Of a stretch of DNA of 49,780 nt, positions 33,778 through 40,919 are shown piece after piece. A model generated the notes under the pieces. That model did not search any database. It was not told the origin of the DNA and saw nothing but the letters and a program-made list of their open reading frames with translations. The first letter of the stretch is position 1. Each line of letters starts with the position of its first letter. A program made the translations under genes and the position numbers. The stretch spans positions 1 through 49,780 of the forward strand of contig CANQNX010000005.1 in NCBI GenBank assembly GCA_947625345.1, read 5' to 3'. The stretch comes from Candidatus Gastranaerophilales bacterium. GTDB taxonomy: Bacteria; Cyanobacteriota; Vampirovibrionia; Gastranaerophilales; Gastranaerophilaceae.

Positions 33778-35052
33778 TTATCCTATTTTATATATTTTCC
33801 CTTTTATTATTGTCATTTTTACTCTGCCTTTTAACTTATATCCGTCAAAAGGAGAGATTTTACACTTAGATTTAAACTTAGAAGCATCCGCAATCCATTC
33901 TTCGTTTAAATCGATTACGGTTAAATTGGCTTCATTGCCAATAGAAATACATCCTTGATTCTTAAGATTTAATATTTTCATAGGAGCACTCGTATATTTT
34001 TTTATTGCCTCCATTAAACTCAATTTTCCGCTATGTACCAAATAAGTGAGCGTTACCCCCAAAGAAGTTTCAAACCCTGCCATTCCCATCGGGGCAATTT
34101 GTATGGGAGATTGTTTCTCGCTTATGGTATGAGGCGCATGATCAGTTGCTATTACATCTATAGTTCCGTCTTTTAAGCCGTTTATAACTGCTTCAACATC
34201 TTCTTTTGTTCTTAATGGCGGATTTACTTTGTATTTTGCATCATAATCTTTTATATCATCTTCCGACAAACTGAAATAATGAGGAGCAGTTTCAGCCGTA
34301 ACATTCAAACCTTCTTTTTTAGCCTGTCTTATAAGTTCAACCGAACGTTTTGTTGAGATATGCGCAAAATGATATTTACCTTTTACGCTTCTTACTACCT
34401 CTAATTCACGAGCTACCGCCAAGGATTCCGTTATATCCGCAATTCCTTTTAATCCCATTTGTGCGGAAACTTTTCCTTCATTGATTACTCCGCCTTCGGA
34501 TAAAGTAGAATCTTCACTGTGAGAAATAATAAGAGAATTTTGCGAATTTATATACTTTAATGCCTCTCGCAATATTTTCATATTCTCAATGGGTTTACCG
34601 TCATTTGAAAAAGCAACAGCTCCACTATCAAGCAATTCCGATACATTAACTGTTTTTTCACTTCCAAGTCCCTTAGTAACGGCACATATAGGATAAAAAC
34701 CTATGTCAGAAACCTCTTTTGCTCGATATAAAAGATATTGCAGCGTAACAACATTATCCGTAACGGGATTAGTATTCGGCATAGGACATATTGCGGTATA
34801 ACCGCCGTTAATAGCCGATTCAATACCTGTTTTTACGGTTTCTTTTGAACTAAATCCCGGTTCTCTTAAATGACAATGCATATCTATCAAACCGGGAGTT
34901 ACCGTAAGACCTGTTAAATCTATTACTTCTTCATTGTTCTCAGGTTTAATATCAGGTTCAAATTTAACTATTATACCATTTTCTATTCTTATATCAGATA
35001 TTTTTTCATAATTTGTTTGAGGATTAACGACTTTTGCATTTTTAAGAAGCAT
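33778..35052 (-). CDS. pyrC: Dihydroorotase PyrC
   Basis: 424-aa zinc amidohydrolase that closes carbamoyl-aspartate to dihydroorotate. Motifs: VTPGLIDMHCHLREPGFSSK with the HxH metal ligands, CPMPNTNPVTDN, ISHSEDSTLSEGGVINEGKV, YHFAHISTKRSVELIRQAKK, VTAETAPHYFSLSEDD, KVNPPLRTKEDVEA and VIATDHAPHTISEK with the catalytic Asp. The length and motifs are those of the class I enzyme found in operons with pyrB. Its start overlaps the last base of pyrB, giving translational coupling. Confidence 0.96.
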   Translation of the reverse strand: MLLKNAKVVNPQTNYEKISDIRIENGIIVKFEPDIKPENNEEVIDLTGLTVTPGLIDMHCHLREPGFSSKETVKTGIESAINGGYTAICPMPNTNPVTDNVVTLQYLLYRAKEVSDIGFYPICAVTKGLGSEKTVNVSELLDSGAVAFSNDGKPIENMKILREALKYINSQNSLIISHSEDSTLSEGGVINEGKVSAQMGLKGIADITESLAVARELEVVRSVKGKYHFAHISTKRSVELIRQAKKEGLNVTAETAPHYFSLSEDDIKDYDAKYKVNPPLRTKEDVEAVINGLKDGTIDVIATDHAPHTISEKQSPIQIAPMGMAGFETSLGVTLTYLVHSGKLSLMEAIKKYTSAPMKILNLKNQGCISIGNEANLTVIDLNEEWIADASKFKSKCKISPFDGYKLKGRVKMTIIKGKIYKIG

Positions 35053-35966
35053 TATCTATTGCCTCCTTTACTTAACAACATATCTAAAATAGCCATTCTG
35101 ACATATACCCCGTTTTGAGCTTGTTCCAATATCGTTTTACCCATATCATTATCTAAAAGCTCCGAGGATATTTCCATATTTCTGTTTACGGGCCCGGGAT
35201 GCATTAATATAACATTTTTTGAGGCATACTCTTTTATAATGTTTGTATCAAGTTCATATAATCTTTTATACTCAATAGAATCAGGATATCCTTCTTTTTC
35301 AAGACGTTCATTTTGAACTCTCAATACCATAATTACATCAGCATCTTTTATTCCTTCTTTTAAATCCTTATGATATTTAACTTTAAACGAATCATAATTT
35401 TCAAATTCCATATAAGAAGGTGATACAACATGTAAATCTGCTCCAAATTCGGATAAAAGCATTATATTTGATTTTGCAACTCTGCTATGCCTTATATCAC
35501 CTACGATTACTATTTTTTTATTTTCAACGGTATTAATTTTTTCAAGCATAGTATAGAAATCCAACAACGCCTGAGAAGGATGTGCATGGGTTCCGTCCCC
35601 TCCGTTTATGAATTTTATCGGATATTTTACCAGTTTCAAAACATTGTTTATGATACCGGACAATGAATGTCTGATTACAACTGCATCCACACCTAAAAAA
35701 TACAAATTTTCAACAGTATCCTTAAAACTCTCACCTTTTGAAATTGAAGAGTGTTCGGCATCAAAATTTATAACATTCATGCCCGATTTTTTAGCAGCCA
35801 TTTCAAAACTGCAACGGGTACGGGTAGAATTTTCATAAAACATCAAAGATAGAGTTTTGCCTTGGACTTGAGATTTTCTCGTTCCTGTTTTAAACTCTTT
35901 TGCTATTTTTATGATATTTAAAATATCTTCTTTTGAAATACTTTTAATATCAATCAGATGTTCCAT
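35052..35966 (-). CDS. pyrB: Aspartate carbamoyltransferase catalytic subunit PyrB
   Basis: 304-aa transferase that joins carbamoyl phosphate and aspartate. Motifs: LMFYENSTRTRCSFEMAAKK (the STRTR carbamoyl-phosphate loop), VIRHSLSGI, INGGDGTHAHPSQALLDFYT, KIVIVGDIRHSRVAKSNIML, DVIMVLRVQNER and LMHPGPVNRNMEI. No pyrI regulatory subunit is present here, as in most bacteria with this operon layout. It overlaps pyrC and pyrE by one base each. Confidence 0.97.
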   Translation of the reverse strand: MEHLIDIKSISKEDILNIIKIAKEFKTGTRKSQVQGKTLSLMFYENSTRTRCSFEMAAKKSGMNVINFDAEHSSISKGESFKDTVENLYFLGVDAVVIRHSLSGIINNVLKLVKYPIKFINGGDGTHAHPSQALLDFYTMLEKINTVENKKIVIVGDIRHSRVAKSNIMLLSEFGADLHVVSPSYMEFENYDSFKVKYHKDLKEGIKDADVIMVLRVQNERLEKEGYPDSIEYKRLYELDTNIIKEYASKNVILMHPGPVNRNMEISSELLDNDMGKTILEQAQNGVYVRMAILDMLLSKGGNR

Positions 35967-36541
35967 TATGCTTTTACCTTATCTTCTCTGCTTCCGGGTT
36001 TAACCAAAGGAATACCTTCCCTGCACAAAGGGCAGTTATCAGGCTCATAAACAACAGGGTCAATCTGCATAAGTGATTTTATATTATATTCAGTTTTACC
36101 CTTTGTTCTGTCTACAATACAACCAACCGCAACAACTTCAGGCTCATATTCCTTAATTGCTTCCATTGTTTCCTTTATTGTTCTCGCTGTTGTTATAACA
36201 TCTTCAATGATAACGACTCTTTCCCCCTTTTTAAGAGTATAACCTCTTCTTAATTGCATTACACCGTCTTTTCTTTCAACAAAGAGGTTACGTTTTTTAG
36301 CATTTTTTGCCGTTTCATATCCTATAATTACCGCACCGATTGCAGGAGCTACTATAGTATCAAATTCAACATCAGATAATTTTTCAGCCAACTTTTTCCC
36401 TAATTTTTCAGTTATATCGGGATATTGGTACAGTTTAGCACATTGAAAATATATATCCGAATGCAAGCCTGAAGTCAGACAAAAATGTCCGTGCAAAACA
36501 CCTTCAGCTTTTTCCAATAAATTTAAAACATCTTCGCTCAT
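35966..36541 (-). CDS. pyrE: Orotate phosphoribosyltransferase PyrE
   Basis: 191-aa enzyme that forms OMP from orotate and PRPP. Visible: GHFCLTSGLHSDIYFQCAKL, VAPAIGAVIIGYETA, LFVERKDGVMQLRRGYTLKK and the PRPP loop GERVVIIEDVITTARTIKET. The C-terminal extension carries CPLCREGIPLVKPGSR, a feature of the longer PyrE subtype. Coupled to pyrB by a one-base overlap and 2 bases downstream of pyrD. Confidence 0.96.
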   Translation of the reverse strand: MSEDVLNLLEKAEGVLHGHFCLTSGLHSDIYFQCAKLYQYPDITEKLGKKLAEKLSDVEFDTIVAPAIGAVIIGYETAKNAKKRNLFVERKDGVMQLRRGYTLKKGERVVIIEDVITTARTIKETMEAIKEYEPEVVAVGCIVDRTKGKTEYNIKSLMQIDPVVYEPDNCPLCREGIPLVKPGSREDKVKA

Positions 36542-36543
36542 TA

Positions 36544-37470
36544 TTATTTCCTCAATTCTTTCTTTAATTCTTCCAAATTTTCAAATCCGTTATTTTTTAT
36601 GTAATTTTCAAGTTCAATTACCAAATTTTGAGTTATATCGGGATGAGTAAAATTAGCGGTACCGATTTGTACAGCCTCAGCCCCTGCCGCTAAAAACTCC
36701 AAAACATCACTTAAACTTTCAATACCGCCTATACCTATTATCGGAATATCAACCGTTTTATACAGACGCATAACAGCTCCTATTGCAACGGGTTTTATAC
36801 CTACTCCCGAATATCCGCCCTGTATAATACTTTTTTGAATCTTGCCGTTTAAACAATTAATTTTTATTGCAGTCCCTTTTAACGTATTTATGGCACTTAT
36901 TGCATTCGCACCCGCATTTTGGGCGGCCATTCCCAATTTTTCTACGGATGTCACATTGGGAGTTAATTTTACAATCAAAAACCCTTTATATTCTTTTCTT
37001 ACTTCAGAAACAAGTTCATATAAAGAATTCTCATCCGTACCGAATTCAAGACACCCTGATTTAACATTAGGACAAGAAACATTTAGTTCTATTGCTTTTA
37101 TTTCGTTTGTATTGCATATTTTCCCCAATATTTTGTATTCATCTATGGTTGAACCTGCAATGTTTACAACAAAATCTATATTATTTTCTTTTAAAACGGG
37201 AATTTTTGTTTCGAGAAACTTTTCAATCCCGACATTTTCAAGACCTATAGAATTAATCATGCCTGCTTTTGTTTCAGTTATACGAATATTTTTATTACCG
37301 GCTCTCGGATTCAGAGAAATGGCTTTCGTAACAATTGCCCCCAACTTAGCAACATCAATAAATTCATTATATTCATCCGAATATCCGAATGTTCCGGATG
37401 CAGTCATAATCGGGTTTTTAAGAATCAACCCGTTTAAATCAGTCGTTAAAATATTTGTCATTACTGCCAT
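36544..37470 (-). CDS. pyrD: Dihydroorotate dehydrogenase, class 1B catalytic subunit PyrD
   Basis: 308-aa FMN enzyme that oxidises dihydroorotate; the class 1B form works with PyrK and passes electrons to NAD. Visible: LKNPIMTASGTFGYSDEYNE, AIVTKAISLNPRAGNKNIRI, ITETKAGMINSIGLENVGIE, KAIELNVSCPNVKSGCLEFG with the active-site Cys, VKLTPNVTS, QGGYSGVGIKPVAIGAVMRL, PIIGIGGIESLSDVLEFLAA and AVQIGTAN. The ATG at 37470 has GAGG four bases before it and overlaps pyrK by 10 bases. A second ATG at 37461 is less well placed. Confidence 0.96.
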   Translation of the reverse strand: MAVMTNILTTDLNGLILKNPIMTASGTFGYSDEYNEFIDVAKLGAIVTKAISLNPRAGNKNIRITETKAGMINSIGLENVGIEKFLETKIPVLKENNIDFVVNIAGSTIDEYKILGKICNTNEIKAIELNVSCPNVKSGCLEFGTDENSLYELVSEVRKEYKGFLIVKLTPNVTSVEKLGMAAQNAGANAISAINTLKGTAIKINCLNGKIQKSIIQGGYSGVGIKPVAIGAVMRLYKTVDIPIIGIGGIESLSDVLEFLAAGAEAVQIGTANFTHPDITQNLVIELENYIKNNGFENLEELKKELRK

Positions 37471-38222
37471 ACGACCTCACTTCCCAAAAATACGGGGCCG
37501 TCTTTACATACGGATGCATTAATAACTTTATTATCTTTTTTAATATCTATAACACAGCCACGACATACACCTATTGAGCATGCCATAACTTTTTCCATTG
37601 CAACCTGACATTCAACGGAATACTTTAATGCAGTATTTGCAACAGTTTTTAATACTATATAAGGTCCGCAAACATATATTATTTCGGGATTATAAGTATT
37701 AATCAGAACACCTAAATAGTTTAAAATACTGCCTGATTCTCCATATGAGCCGTCGTCCGTATAAATTTTATCAGGAGTTATTACGCTCGGGATTTCATCT
37801 TTATTTAAAAATCCTGCGGCAAAAAGACTTTCTATATTTAATTCGTCCGTCTTTGATTTTAAAAATGCCATCGGTGCAGCTCCTATCCCTGCACCTATAA
37901 TGAGAGATTTCTTGTTTTTTATATCAAACCCGTTGCCTAAAGGGCCGATAATATCAATTAAATCTCCGCTTTTTAATGATTTAATATAATTTGTTCCTTC
38001 TCCCCGTTCTTTAAACAAAACTCCTATTTCATTATCTTTGGAACTGAACACACTAAAAGGACGTCTTAAAGTTAAACCTTTACAATATATTGAAATAAAT
38101 TGACCTGCTTTTACTTCAACAGCTTGAGGCAATTCAATTTTAATTAAATATGCAGATATTGATACTTTTTCTACATTTTTAACTTTTGCCTTATATATTT
38201 TTTTAACTTTATCTTTTATCAT
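37461..38222 (-). CDS. pyrK: Dihydroorotate dehydrogenase electron-transfer subunit PyrK
   Basis: 253 aa. The FAD-binding ferredoxin-reductase-like domain (LPQAVEVKAGQFISIYCKGL, TLRRPFSVFS, VLFKERGEGTNYIKSL, DIIGPLGNGFDIKNKKSLII, GAGIGAAPMAFL) is followed by a [2Fe-2S] site with Cys in CSIGVCRGCVIDI and ASVCKDGPVF. It links the PyrD subunit to NAD. It is the first protein-coding gene of the pyrimidine operon apart from the leader peptide. AAGGAAA precedes the ATG, and the attenuator-like terminator ends about 20 bases upstream. Confidence 0.95.
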   Translation of the reverse strand: MIKDKVKKIYKAKVKNVEKVSISAYLIKIELPQAVEVKAGQFISIYCKGLTLRRPFSVFSSKDNEIGVLFKERGEGTNYIKSLKSGDLIDIIGPLGNGFDIKNKKSLIIGAGIGAAPMAFLKSKTDELNIESLFAAGFLNKDEIPSVITPDKIYTDDGSYGESGSILNYLGVLINTYNPEIIYVCGPYIVLKTVANTALKYSVECQVAMEKVMACSIGVCRGCVIDIKKDNKVINASVCKDGPVFLGSEVVWQ

Positions 38223-38241
38223 TAAAATTTCCTTGTTTTAT

Positions 38242-38276
38242 AAAAAATGAGAAAAGCAGAAATGCTTTTCTCATTT
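38242..38276 (-). terminator. Attenuator terminator in the pyr operon leader
   Basis: Perfect 14-bp inverted repeat AAATGAGAAAAGCA (38245-38258) and TGCTTTTCTCATTT (38263-38276) with a 4-base loop. On the minus strand it ends in six T (38247-38242), 19 bases before the pyrK ATG. It lies between promoter and first gene, so it must be regulated or it would silence the operon. Confidence 0.85.
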
Positions 38277-38313
38277 ACAAAATATATTCATCTTTTATCA
38301 AATTGTACTTCAT
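38275..38313 (-). CDS. Putative 12-residue pyr leader peptide
   Basis: In the leader RNA an ATG (38313-38311) follows AAGGGA (38324-38319) at a 5-base spacing and opens a 12-codon frame, MKYNLIKDEYIL, ending in a TAA at 38277-38275. The stop overlaps the base of the terminator stem by two bases. A ribosome at the stop would cover the stem, as in the E. coli pyrBI leader. The predicted transcript start lies just upstream of the ribosome site. Confidence 0.6.
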   Translation of the reverse strand: MKYNLIKDEYIL

Positions 38314-38334
38314 GACTTTCCCTTACTTTCATGT

Positions 38335-38363
38335 ATTATGGAACCAAGGCAAATTAAAGTCAA
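38335..38363 (-). promoter_or_regulatory. Sigma-70 promoter of the pyr operon
   Basis: On the minus strand TTGACT (38363-38358), a 17-base spacer (38357-38341) and CATAAT (38340-38335). The start site would fall near 38328, giving a leader of about 105 bases with the leader peptide and terminator. It is one of the best promoter matches in the window. Confidence 0.75.
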
Positions 38364-38483
38364 TTAAATGAAATACATGTTTACAATTTATTTCCCCCGA
38401 ACAGGTTATATCTTACAGGGTAATTTATTGCATCTTAAATTATATTAAATTATTACCATATATTAAAATGAAAGGAATATAAT

Positions 38484-38903
38484 ATGTTTTCACACGGGGA
38501 AATAACAAAAGATTTATCACGGGGTAAAAAATTTTTTGAAGATATTTTATCATTTACCGTAGGTCCTTTTACTCTTGATGAAATAATTGAAAACAGAATT
38601 AATACAATAAATATTGTTGATGTCAGAGAATATAATGACTATATAGAAGGTCATATACCTTATGCGGTTCATATTCCGTATAAAGAAGCAAAAGAACATA
38701 TTGAAATGCTTGATAAAAGTAAAGTAACAGTCATTTATACATATTCTGATTCATGCCCGAGAGCATATAAAACAGCACTTGAATTAATAGAAAAACATTA
38801 TCCGAGTGTAATATTAAGAGGCGGATTTAAAGAATGGAAAAAATTCGAATTTGACATAACAAAATCAGATTCCGAAGATTATAAAGAGTCTGACGAAAAT
38901 TAA
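38484..38903 (+). CDS. Rhodanese-domain protein with atypical active-site loop
   Basis: 139 aa with a single rhodanese fold: INIVDVREYNDYIEGHIPYA, VHIPYKEAKEH, VIYTYSDSCPRAYKTALELI and VILRGGFKEWKKF. In active sulfurtransferases the strand after 'VIY' normally leads straight to the catalytic Cys; here that place is Thr, and a Cys appears five residues later (SDSCPRA). It may use that second Cys or act only in binding. No signal peptide; acidic C-terminal tail. AAGGA seven bases before the ATG supports the start. It stands alone, divergent from the pyr operon and followed by a terminator-like hairpin. Confidence 0.75.
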   Translation: MFSHGEITKDLSRGKKFFEDILSFTVGPFTLDEIIENRINTINIVDVREYNDYIEGHIPYAVHIPYKEAKEHIEMLDKSKVTVIYTYSDSCPRAYKTALELIEKHYPSVILRGGFKEWKKFEFDITKSDSEDYKESDEN

Positions 38904-38943
38904 TATAGTGTCGCAAAATTAAAGTAAAAATTTACTTCACAAT

Positions 38944-38980
38944 TAAAACAGGTCATAGATATATTATGTGACCTGTTTTA
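38944..38980 (+). terminator. Terminator-like hairpin after the rhodanese gene
   Basis: Perfect 12-bp inverted repeat TAAAACAGGTCA (38944-38955) and TGACCTGTTTTA (38969-38980) with a 13-base loop. The T run is short (TTTTATAAT), so it is weaker than the other terminators here. It lies 40 bases after the rhodanese stop and before the methyltransferase. Confidence 0.65.
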
Positions 38981-39013
38981 TAATATGAATAAAGAATAAA
39001 TTGAGAGAAAATA

Positions 39014-40288
39014 ATGTCAAATCATAAGATATATTTTGGCGACAGTCGTGCTTTAAATAAAATAGAAGACAAATCCGTGCAATTAATTATAACATCACCG
39101 CCATATTGGCAGTTAAAAGATTACGGAACGGATGAACAAATCGGATTTAACAGCAGTTATGAAGAATATATCAATAATTTAAACCTTGTATGGCAAGAGT
39201 GTGAAAGAGTTTTGGATGATGGTTGCAGATTATGCATTAATATCGGCGATCAATTTGCACGCTCGATTTATTACGGAAGATACAAAATTATTCCCATACG
39301 AACTGAAATAATCAGATTTTGCGAAACATTAAAATTAGATTATATGGGAGCAATAATTTGGCAAAAAACAACGACAATGAATACTTCGGGCGGCGGTGCA
39401 ATTATGGGAAGTTTCCCATATCCGAGAAACGGTATCCTCAAAATGGATTATGAGTTTATTCTGTTATTTAAAAAGCAGGGAAATTCTCCTAAACCCACAG
39501 TTGAACAAAAACAAAAATCGATAATTTCAAAAGAAGAATGGAAAGAATATTTTGCCTCGCATTGGCATTTCCCCGGAGTTAAACAAAACAGCCATATTGC
39601 AATGTTTCCAGAAGAACTTCCCAAACGATTAATTAAAATGTTCTCTTTTGAAGGTGAAACTGTTTTTGACCCGTTTATGGGCAGCGCTACCACAAGTTTA
39701 GCAGCATTAAATACAAACAGAAACTCTATCGGATATGAAATAAACAAAGATTTTGAACCTGTTATGAGAGATAAACTAAATATATGTAATTTATTTTCAC
39801 AAAATAATACAGTTGAATTTTTAGAAGATAATTCAAAAAAAGTTATATCTTTCGACAAACTGCCTTATATTTTCATTGACCCTCATAAATTAGATAAGAA
39901 AGTTGATATAAAAAAATTACAATTCGGCTCTAAAATAGATAAAAATTCCAAGAAAAAAGAAAAACTTTTTTCGGTAAAAGAAGTAATTTCTTCAAATAAA
40001 CTGCTCTTATCTGACGGAAATATAATTAAACTTAAAGGGATATTAGAAAAAAAAGAAAAAACCAAACAAGCAATAAAATTTTTGAAAGATAAATTTAACG
40101 GCAGAAAAATATTTTTAAAGCAAGATACTTTATCAAATAATAAAAATGAAGATATATCTTCTTATTATGTATATTTAGACAATAAAACCTTTATTAATAA
40201 TCACTTGGTTAGAACAGGGTTTGTAAATGTAGACACGGAATCAGAATACACCAACAAAGAGAAATTTATCCGTTCTATACCTGTATAA
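39014..40288 (+). CDS. DNA methyltransferase (TSPPY type) with C-terminal SNase-like domain, cognate to MjaI-like nuclease
   Basis: 424 aa. Residues 1-260 are a class-beta DNA methyltransferase: catalytic motif IITSPPYWQLKDYG (TSPPY at 27-31, typical of N4-cytosine enzymes), a long middle region with the target-recognition residues, then the SAM-binding DPFMGSATTSLAAL (219-232) and SIGYEINKDF. Residues about 319-424 have a staphylococcal-nuclease-like pattern: FSVKEVISSNKLLLSDGNII, KLKGILEKK, a helix, FLKQD, YYVYLDNKTFINNHLVRTGF and VNVD. The Arg/Glu residues needed for SNase catalysis are not evident, so this domain more likely binds DNA than cuts it. A Lys-rich linker separates the two. Its partner nuclease lies convergently 33 bases away, so this is a Type II restriction-modification pair, probably for CTAG. 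Confidence 0.85.
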   Translation: MSNHKIYFGDSRALNKIEDKSVQLIITSPPYWQLKDYGTDEQIGFNSSYEEYINNLNLVWQECERVLDDGCRLCINIGDQFARSIYYGRYKIIPIRTEIIRFCETLKLDYMGAIIWQKTTTMNTSGGGAIMGSFPYPRNGILKMDYEFILLFKKQGNSPKPTVEQKQKSIISKEEWKEYFASHWHFPGVKQNSHIAMFPEELPKRLIKMFSFEGETVFDPFMGSATTSLAALNTNRNSIGYEINKDFEPVMRDKLNICNLFSQNNTVEFLEDNSKKVISFDKLPYIFIDPHKLDKKVDIKKLQFGSKIDKNSKKKEKLFSVKEVISSNKLLLSDGNIIKLKGILEKKEKTKQAIKFLKDKFNGRKIFLKQDTLSNNKNEDISSYYVYLDNKTFINNHLVRTGFVNVDTESEYTNKEKFIRSIPV

Positions 40289-40317
40289 AAAACCGCCTTA
40301 TTCAAGCGGTTTTTTTT
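40287..40317. terminator. Bidirectional terminator between methyltransferase and restriction gene
   Basis: AAAAAACCGC (40287-40296) pairs with GCGGTTTTTT (from 40306), loop CTTATTCAA, with A and T runs on both sides. It begins inside the methyltransferase stop and ends 4 bases before the stop of the convergent nuclease gene, so it can serve both strands. Confidence 0.88.
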
Positions 40318-40320
40318 AAA

Positions 40321-40911
40321 TTAATCTTCAATTTCAAATTTTATATTAGTTTTTGTTTTATTATAATATATCATTTTAACATCAATTGATTCGGAAAGTC
40401 TTCCCATTTGTTTATATGTTGTAGGCTTAACGGAATAAGGAACATCACCGACAAAACCGTCTATCCCCTTTGATTCTTCACTCGGACAGGCTAATCTGTA
40501 TGTTGTTTTGTTATTTTCCGCCAATTTTTTTAATATGGCTTTTTGAACATAAAGTCCGTTATATGTTTTATTTATAACTAAATCTCTAACCCAACTTTCG
40601 ACTAAATTCCTATCAATTAATTTAATAGCTGAATTTAAATTTTCAAGCTGAAGCATAATTTTATCTGTTGCATTTTTAATTGAATCGGGATGACCTTCTT
40701 CATACCATTTTTCCCAGCTTTTTATTGAAATTTCATCGCATAAGTCCAAATATTGCGGAAATAAATCGGACAATTGACCGACCATTTTTGCTCTTGTTGC
40801 CTGTGCATTTTGGTTTGCACAGTTTATTATCTGCGAAGTGTATTTAGGAAATTTTACATCGGGAGTTTCATTTATTTCACTAATTTCTTTTGTTGAAATT
40901 TTAAATTTCAT
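40321..40911 (-). CDS. MjaI-like Type II restriction endonuclease (CTAG-type)
   Basis: 196 aa resembling the MjaI restriction enzyme family: FPKYTSQIINCANQNAQATR followed by AKMVGQLSDLF, WEKWYEEGHPDSIKNATDKI and a C-terminal nuclease core PSEESKGIDGFVGDVPYSVK (D151 and S-V-K at 160-162, a PD-(D/E)XK variant). MjaI itself recognises CTAG. The ribosome site AAGGAGG is perfect, and the gene is 8 bases downstream of pepA, so it is expressed from the pepA-side transcript and not with its methyltransferase. The assignment rests on recalled family motifs; the recognition site is supported by the near absence of CTAG in the window. Confidence 0.82.
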   Translation of the reverse strand: MKFKISTKEISEINETPDVKFPKYTSQIINCANQNAQATRAKMVGQLSDLFPQYLDLCDEISIKSWEKWYEEGHPDSIKNATDKIMLQLENLNSAIKLIDRNLVESWVRDLVINKTYNGLYVQKAILKKLAENNKTTYRLACPSEESKGIDGFVGDVPYSVKPTTYKQMGRLSESIDVKMIYYNKTKTNIKFEIED

Positions 40912-40919
40912 ATTCCTCC

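Noticed and set aside
36842-37522. 226-codon plus-strand frame across pyrD and the end of pyrK
   Set aside because: It lies antisense to strongly conserved pyrD and pyrK sequence and encodes no recognisable domain.
38288-38332. Alternative 14-codon leader frame starting at 38332 in the pyr leader
   Set aside because: Its ATG falls at or before the predicted transcript start and leaves no room for a ribosome site; the frame at 38313 has a good one.
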